12,402 bases of DNA from Dunaliella salina. Taxonomy: Eukaryota > Chlorophyta > Chlorophyceae > Chlamydomonadales > Dunaliellaceae. The number at the start of each line of letters is the position of its first letter. Position 1 is the first letter of the stretch. The notes below the pieces were generated by a model, which had not been told where the DNA came from, did not search any database, and worked only from the letters and a program-made list of their open reading frames with translations. The stretch spans positions 97,644 through 110,045 of the forward strand of contig MU069958.1 of assembly GCA_002284615.2 (NCBI GenBank), in the 5' to 3' direction. Position numbers and translations under genes: made by a program. Shown here in pieces: positions 7,606 to 12,402 of this stretch.

Positions 7606-8064
7606 CTCATGACAGGGCCCCTGGCATTTGCTCAGGGAGTATTCCCTCAAGCCTGCCATCACTGCTGGGAAAAAAAAGCATAAAAAAGAAATGCACATGG
7701 AATGGAGGAGCATGTCGCCAGGTTTCCTGGCGGCAAAGCCTATGGACATGGAATGTGTGGTCCAATGAGAACCAGAATCAGCCCTGGCATGCAGCCAGAT
7801 CTCTGGCATGTGATCAAAGCAGGTCGCACCCTCGACCCCTCTGCCACCATCGCCACTCATGCTTGTGCATCCAAGACACCGCATGTTGGCACACCCCCAC
7901 TCACGCTTGCGTACTCTGACACTGCCTGATGAAATCCCCCGGGCGCGCTGTCTGACCTTCCATCACTCGAGAGCACTTGGTGCTGGCTTCCTCTACACCT
8001 GTGCCACCATGCGCTTTGAGTCTGAACACTGTGGCTGCAGACTGAGGCGACTGCACACTGAGGC
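7605..8064. other. Degenerate repeat region downstream of clpB
   Basis: Lies after the inferred 3' end of clpB. A TGCCACCAT-containing segment occurs at about 7841 and 8001 and resembles sequence at 8134 next to the last clpB exon. A CGCTTGCG block at 7904 matches one at 8146. These look like old tandem copies of the exon's end. A small perfect hairpin, CGCCAGG-TTT-CCTGGCG, sits at 7716-7732. Long overlapping frames on both strands here show no domain. Confidence 0.4.
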
Positions 8065-8069
8065 TTACA
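8065..8069 (-). promoter_or_regulatory. TGTAA poly(A) signal for clpB
   Basis: On the minus strand TGTAA occurs 86 bases after the inferred clpB stop at 8157-8155, a usual distance for a chlorophyte 3' UTR. The position supports ending the gene in the 8283-8155 exon. Confidence 0.4.
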
Positions 8070-8154
8070 TGCAAGACCATGTGTACTCCATTCCATTGTT
8101 GACCTCGCAAGCTGGGCACCCCATTTCCAGACCTGCCACCATTGACGCTTGCGC

Positions 8155-8283
8155 TCATGTACTGCCATTGCCGTTGGCATGGGGGATGTTGCCGTTCTGG
8201 GTTGGGGCGGGGCCGTTTTGAGCAGCAGCACGGTCGCTCTCGGCAGTCACGACCACAGCACGCTTGCCAGGCGCCCACACAAC
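8155..8283 (-). CDS. clpB: Probable last clpB exon, low-complexity tail
   Basis: A strong pyrimidine-rich acceptor (CTTTTCCCACCCAG) is followed by 42 codons and a TGA at 8157-8155. The codons are very GC-rich at third positions, like the other clpB exons and unlike the surroundings. The peptide starts VVWAPGKRAVVVTAESDRAA and ends in an Asn/Gly/Pro-rich tail. Phase 0 matches the upstream donor. It could instead be the end of a different minus-strand gene. Confidence 0.55.
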   Translation of the reverse strand, partial: VVWAPGKRAVVVTAESDRAAAQNGPAPTQNGNIPHANGNGST

Positions 8284-11200
8284 CTGGGTGGGAAAAGTGG
8301 GTGGCGATGGTGTACAACGTGAGACAACTCCTGCTTATTTCTTTGCAATGGGTCATACCCAACCACAATCTGCCCACCAGGTGCTTGCCCACAGAAAGCA
8401 CACGGACATGGAAGCCTATAAACTCCTAGCACAGCAGCATGCGTTTTGAGTGTTGTGAGTGCCTCACAAACAGCTGAAACAGCTGGCTGTACTTCTCACT
8501 GCTCATGCTCAATGCACATGATTGCTCAAGGCAGTCGCCCCGCCTGTGAGCTCGCCAGCACTACTCACACACATGGTCACCTCTTTGCAAGTCATCTTCT
8601 GACCTGGAGTCTGGTTATGCCTGCTTTTTGGAAGCCTAGCATTGCACTCTTTGCCTTTGCAGTTATACTTTCACTCGGGCGTCAAGCACATGCCAAACTC
8701 CTTGCGCATAGCACTGGAGGCTGCTACTGCAGCAGGGGTTTCAGGGTTTGAAGCCGCAACAAAGACGCCCACATTTTTTGTCAGAGACACTCGGAGGAAA
8801 TTGTGTATGAGGGGCCGTGTCCTCTTTACTCTCTCTCCCTCTCTGGGAGTCCAATCTTGTCAAGGGATGGACTACTTCATTCACCTTGGGCCCTTGCGCA
8901 GCTGCAGGCTGCTGGTGTAGTTGCCATCTCCATGCTGCCTTCACTTGCCAGCACCTCACTCACCTCACTCAAATGCATTGTCATTTTCAGGAGCGGGCTA
9001 CTTTTCACACCTTGCGCAGCTGCTGGCAATGGTGGCACAGGTGTAGTTGCTAACATCGCGCTCCACGCACCTTTGTGGTTCTGAAGTAAGCTGAAAATGG
9101 ATTTAAGGGCTGAGACCCCTGACGATACCAGCAGCCATGCTGCCTCCCATACCTAAAACAGCTGGCTACTCAATGCATCTCGCACCTTGGGTCCCTTGCG
9201 CAGCTGCAGGCCGCTGGTGTAGTTGCCGTCGCCGCGCTGCTTGCTGCGCATGTTGGCCTCGCGCAACGCAGCCGCGTCCATGGTGCTGTTGGGCGGGCGC
9301 ACTGCTTCAACGATGATGGTGTCGTCCTCCTCGAAGTCGCCACGCAGGACAGCCTGCACTCAACAGAAGACCGAGGAGGGACCGTTGGAACAAAGGGAAG
9401 ACGAAGGATCATTGGGAAAAAGACAAGACCAAAGGGCCATTGACGGCCTGCGCTCAAAGGAAGGGTAGACCTAAATGAAAATTTGGAGTGAGGGGAAGAC
9501 CAAAGGTCGTTGGAAAGACTGAAGGCTGTTGACCGTTGACGGCTTGTGTTTGAAGGAAGACTGAAGGATCAAGAAAATGAAGCAAAGATAGAAAGATGAA
9601 AAGGTTTACAAGGTTTACAAGGGGACATAACCTTCAGCCAGATAGTTTGGCTGCTAGGTGTAAAGACAGAAAGATCAGAATGTGGGGAAGACCAAAGGAT
9701 TGTCATGAAGGGCAGCCCAAAGGATTATTGATAAGGAGAAAGATCAAAGGATCATCAGGAAGAAGGAAAGACAGAGAGATCACAGGTTGACAGGCACCAC
9801 ATCATTCAAGGGACACAAAGACAAAAGGGTCATGGATCAATACACATCAGGATCATTTGAGGAAATGTAAGACAAAACAGGCATTGATAAGGAGAAAGAT
9901 TAAAGGATCATCAAGAAGAAGGAAAGACAGAGNGATCACAGGTTGACAGGCACCACATCATTCAAGGGACACAAAGACAAAAGGGTCATGGATCAATACA
10001 CATCAGGATCATTTGAGGAAATGTAAGACAAAACAGGCATNGNTAAGGAGAAAGATNAAAGGATCATCANGAAGAAGGAAAGACAGAGGGATCACAGGTT
10101 NACAGGCACCACATCATTCAAGGGACACAAAGACAAAAGGGTCATGGATCAATACACATCAGGATCATTTGAGGAAATTTAATCAAAACAGGCTAGCAGT
10201 CAGTCGACTTGACTGGAGGCCTTTTTCTTCCTGTAATCTACTGTAATCCTGAAATCCCGCGAGACGAAAGGGTCATGGATCAGTAGGCAACAGGAGCATT
10301 TGAGGGAAATCAAACCAAATCAAATAAAAAGAATTGCGGATCAGTAGGCAACAGGATAATGTGAGGAAATGGGAGACGAACGAATCATGGACATGCAGGC
10401 AATAGAGAGGCAGGCCAGATGAAGACCATGCATTTGAATTAAGGGAAGGCCACAGGTCCAGGACAGCCTGCATTCAAATTGAGGGTAGACAGAAGGATCA
10501 AGCATCTACAGGAGGCGGGTGCTGTGCTCAGCATGGTTTCGTATGAATGAAGGAAAAGAATAGCCTTTAACATAGCGCTTACATCAAGGACACATTCCCC
10601 TACTGGCAAGCTTAGATCTCTAAGAAGCCTCAATCCTACCCTGGACTGCGGACGAAAGGAAGACAGGAGGATCATGGGTCGACATGCAACATGTTTTGCT
10701 CTGCCTACACTCCAATACCAGGGTCACATTTGTTTTACTCCCCGCATCTGCAGCATGATGGCCTCACTACTTGCCTAGCTCATCACACCCTTTGTCTGCA
10801 CCGCCTCTCCTACTTCCATGCACTGATGCATACATGAGCCCTTGTCGAACTCACGAGCAGGCCTCATCCGCGTCACTTCCGTGATGTGTCAGCCTTCATT
10901 GGCACAGGAATGCCTCATCTTCGACTCTCTGCTTGCTCTTGGAAGGCATTCATGCTTGCCACACATAGCTGGTCTCAATCAGCGCATTCTCTGAAGAGCA
11001 TGAGGCACGCGGTCTTTTTCTCAGCACCTTCTCAACATGGCCCACCCTGAACAAGGCAAACTTGATCTAATTCCCTGCCTTTGTAGTTATTGCTGCAATC
11101 GCCTCCAACATTACACTGAAGCAGCAGTCATACCCCACAGCAAAAGCAACACATCACACTCTGGACAGCATTGCATTTCCCAAGCCAAAAATGGTCTTGC

Positions 11201-11613
11201 CTTTAAAAACCATGATGAGCCAGCATCCAACCTTTTACAAGCCAGAGAGATGGTCTTGCCTTTAGAAAACGTGACGAGCCTCGTCAGCAACACCCACAGT
11301 CTTACCTGAACCTGCCCACACATGAACAGCACCTCGCACCTTGGCCAGCACTGAACCTTTCCCAAGCCAAAGATGGTCTTTCCTTGAAAAACAAAATGAG
11401 CCTCTTCAGCAATACCCAGGGTCTCTTTAAACCTGCCCACACATAAACCACACCACGCACCTTGGCCAGCAGGGTTTGGAGCTCACGCTGCAGCGCGCGC
11501 TTCACAGGGCGTGCGCCAAACACGGGGTCAAAGCCAATCTGTGCGAGGTACTCCAGGGCAGAATCCTCAAGCTGCAGCCGCATACGCCTCTCCGCCAGGC
11601 GTGTGACCAAGCG
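8155..11613 (-). CDS. clpB: ClpB/HSP100 disaggregase, C-terminal three exons
   Basis: ClpB is a hexameric AAA+ chaperone that pulls proteins out of aggregates with HSP70. Three phase-0 minus-strand exons (11613-11461, 9353-9186, 8283-8155) give about 149 residues of the C-terminus. The first holds the D2 small domain with the sensor-2 motif: GFDPVFGARPVKRA, its Arg at 11511-11509. Joining it to the second restores the family's AK-xLRGDFxExDTI ending exactly at the splice. ClpB rather than ClpC is indicated by FDPVFGARP-VKRA and the LRGDF-D-D tail. Both donors share the context CCAAG/GTGCG. Earlier exons (N-domain, D1, middle domain, most of D2) lie beyond 12402. Compartment (cytosol, plastid or mitochondrion) cannot be told from this end. 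The last exon is joined by inference from phase, splice sites and codon bias. Confidence 0.82.
8284..9185 (-). other. clpB intron (~0.9 kb) with exon-edge copies
   Basis: Inferred intron between GTGCGAG and CACCCAG. It contains degenerate same-orientation copies of the 3' end of the preceding exon at 8882-8942 (about 85% identical over some 60 bp) and 9006-9062, and a weaker one near 8684-8740. No independent gene is supported despite several open frames. Confidence 0.5.
8882..9062 (-). repeat. Ghost copies of the clpB exon end
   Basis: The sequence 9181-9246, which encodes KQRGDGNYTSGLQLRKGPK and the donor, recurs at 8882-8942 with CAACTACACCAGC and CAGCTGCGCAAGGG intact and a GT still at the donor position. 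A poorer copy lies at 9006-9062. Frame is broken in both. Confidence 0.8.
9186..9353 (-). CDS. clpB: clpB exon: C-terminal strand and extension
   Basis: The exon is 168 nt, 56 codons, entered after GAGTGCAG. It starts AVLRGDFEEDDTIIVEA, the canonical ClpB C-terminal beta-strand, then continues with a non-canonical, charged stretch (MDAAALREANMRSKQRGDG) to LRKGPK. The donor is CCCAAG/GTGCGAG. If that donor were unused, translation would run ten more codons to a TAA at 9155-9153; that is the alternative end of the protein. Confidence 0.82.
9360..10690. repeat. Degenerate GAAGAC/GGATCA minisatellite
   Basis: Variants of a short unit built around GGAAGACNAAAGGATCAT recur across the whole stretch. 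Some units carry CCTGC-N-TTCAA-like sequence matching the clpB acceptor (about 9448, 9540 and 10468). Strongly purine-rich on the plus strand, hence a polypyrimidine tract in the sense of clpB. Confidence 0.75.
9727..10194. repeat. 156-bp tandem repeat, three units, with Ns
   Basis: Three nearly identical units start at 9727, 9883 and 10039. Six N calls (9933, 10041, 10043, 10057, 10070, 10101) all fall in units 2 and 3. At 10057 and 10070 units 1 and 2 differ from each other (C/T and G/A), so the Ns mark true differences between repeat units. The array is probably longer in the genome. Confidence 0.93.
11161..11415 (-). repeat. Tandem copies of the clpB donor region
   Basis: The stretch 11404-11476, covering the end of the exon and its donor, is matched by 11282-11356, including GCCAAG/GTGCGAGG. 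A linked block, AAGCC..ATGGTCTT, recurs at about 11182, 11238 and 11363. Confidence 0.8.
11461..11613 (-). CDS. clpB: clpB exon: D2 small domain with sensor 2
   Basis: The exon is 153 nt, 51 codons, entered after CATGCAG (AG at 11615-11614) and left at GCCAAG/GTGCGT. It reads from RLVTRLAERRMRLQLED through the GAR sensor-2 motif to ELQTLLAK. All residues expected of the D2 small domain helices are present without gap. Both edges of this exon have degenerate copies in the flanking introns. Confidence 0.88.
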
Positions 11614-11682
11614 CTGCATGTATGCAAGCATTGGGTGCCAAGCGAGTCAAGCGAAAAGAGAATTCATTAGCAATTCCTTCAG

Positions 11683-11986
11683 TTGCAGGTGCACTCGCAT
11701 CTCTGCCAGGTGCATGACCAGGCGCTGCATGTACACACATTTGTCATGGCAAGCAAAAAGAGATTTCGTGACTGTGTCCTCTAAAGCAAAGCATATGTAG
11801 AAAGCGGCAAGCGCATGCATCTCTCTACTAAGCGCATGACCAGGCGCTCCATGTGTGCAAGCATTTGCAAGTCTGGTAAGCCATGACTGCGTCCTTCAGC
11901 TACACGTGCACGCGCTTCACTGCCAGGTTCATGACCAGGCGCTGCATGTTTGCAAGCATATGTGAAGCAAGTAAGGATTGCCGTCC
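11683..11986 (-). repeat. Three ghost copies of the clpB exon acceptor
   Basis: Copies of the sequence around the acceptor at 11613 occur upstream, with exon-start equivalents at 11724, 11846 and 11941. Each keeps CGCCTGGTCATG after an AG, so each still reads RLVM in the clpB sense. Copies are spaced 111, 122 and 95 bp. Confidence 0.88.
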
Positions 11987-12029
11987 AGTGCTACGTGAGC
12001 CAACCCTTTAGCACTATGTAGAGCTGTAG

Positions 12030-12076
12030 GGCGATATAGCGCTGTATTGCGCAATACAAAATTGCTATAATTCGCC
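12030..12076. repeat. Nested palindrome with perfect 16-bp core
   Basis: TGTATTGCGCAATACA at 12043-12058 is a perfect palindrome. It is flanked by outer arms GGCGATATAGC (12030-12040) and GCTATAATTCGCC (12064-12076), which pair with a two-base bulge. A further TATAG-TG-CTATA hairpin lies near 12210. No gene is supported in 11987-12336. Confidence 0.8.
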
Positions 12077-12335
12077 AGAAATCACCCTCGCGGATCAAGC
12101 TTTGGCATCAGACTCGGCAGGCTGGGGGTTTAGGGTGAGCGATGCCCCCTTACAAAATATGAAAGTAAAAAATTATTTCTACCAAGCTCTGGGCGTGATC
12201 TGGCCAAAATATAGTGCTATACTGCTCAAATCAGGAATCTGCTCAAGCCAGGGCCTATAATGCAGACGTGCCCATTGCTGCCCACTTCTTCATGTGACAA
12301 CCTTCCTCATTAATCCACAAGATGACCATGAAGGC

Positions 12336-12336
<1 letters not shown>

Positions 12337-12402
<66 letters not shown>
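12337..12402. repeat. (TG)n microsatellite at right edge
   Basis: A 66-bp TG run that is cut by the end of the window. Confidence 0.97.

Larger units (their letters stand above)
9354..11460 (-). other. clpB intron (~2.1 kb), repeat-filled
   Basis: Bounded by GTGCGT at 11460 and GAGTGCAG at 9354. From the 3' side it contains a degenerate minisatellite, a 156-bp tandem array, a pyrimidine-rich stretch (10690-11150) in which I see no gene, and tandem copies of the upstream donor region (11161-11356). Confidence 0.75.

Noticed and set aside
7716..7732. Small perfect hairpin as a transcription terminator
   Set aside because: There is no following T-tract and this is nuclear eukaryotic DNA, so an intrinsic terminator does not apply.
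7857..8401. Overlapping frames of 120-166 codons on both strands
   Set aside because: No domain, and they are out of frame with the GC3-rich clpB last exon, which explains the openness.
9596..10246. Plus-strand frames rich in Arg/Lys over the 156-bp array
   Set aside because: Translations of purine-rich tandem repeat inside a clpB intron, interrupted by Ns.
11037..11440. Plus- and minus-strand frames of 90-109 codons
   Set aside because: They lie within the clpB intron over duplicated donor-region sequence and have no consistent codon use.
12125..12140. A TTTAGGG motif resembling a plant telomere unit
   Set aside because: A single copy with no array; expected by chance.

Overview
This looks like nuclear DNA from a green alga. 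The best fit is a chlorophyte of the Chlamydomonadales, Dunaliella-like, inferred from medium GC, long repeat-rich introns, many (TG)n tracts, CAG/CTG runs, TGTAA-type poly(A) signals, and retroelement proteins of a kind I associate with volvocine-type algae. No rRNA, tRNA, CRISPR array or bacterial-style operon is visible. Both ends of the window lie inside (TG)n microsatellites, and scattered N calls mark a repeat array that was hard to assemble.

Layout. 1-1200: microsatellite, then weakly supported plus-strand exon-like pieces, including a polyglutamine segment. 1211-2513: a decayed plus-strand retroelement ORF. 2554-3282: the C-terminal domain of what looks like the same retroelement class on the minus strand, carrying a PD-(D/E)XK-like nuclease signature. 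3284-3686: a 22-bp minisatellite, the first copy of a 146-bp direct repeat, and a near-perfect ~185-bp hairpin. 3979-4749: a 256-codon minus-strand ORF with an Ala/Pro/Thr-rich middle over a CTG/CAG tract. 4748-5795: a 5'-truncated, frameshifted non-LTR retrotransposon tail with a CCHC motif. 5811-5957: the second copy of the direct repeat. 6000-7650: mostly microsatellites and unassigned DNA, with one possible minus-strand exon.

8155-11613: the 3' end of a ClpB (HSP100) disaggregase gene on the minus strand, read as three phase-0 exons (11613-11461, 9353-9186, 8283-8155) split by introns of about 2.1 kb and 0.9 kb. Earlier exons lie beyond the right edge.

The most unusual signal is in this gene. 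The flanks of its exons carry degenerate tandem copies of the exon edges themselves, including the splice sites: three ghost copies of one acceptor, a ghost donor, acceptor-like fragments inside a minisatellite, and copies of the end of the next exon. The introns seem to have grown by repeated duplication across exon-intron boundaries. I found no convincing new multi-gene system; the window is a retroelement graveyard beside an expanding-intron housekeeping gene.
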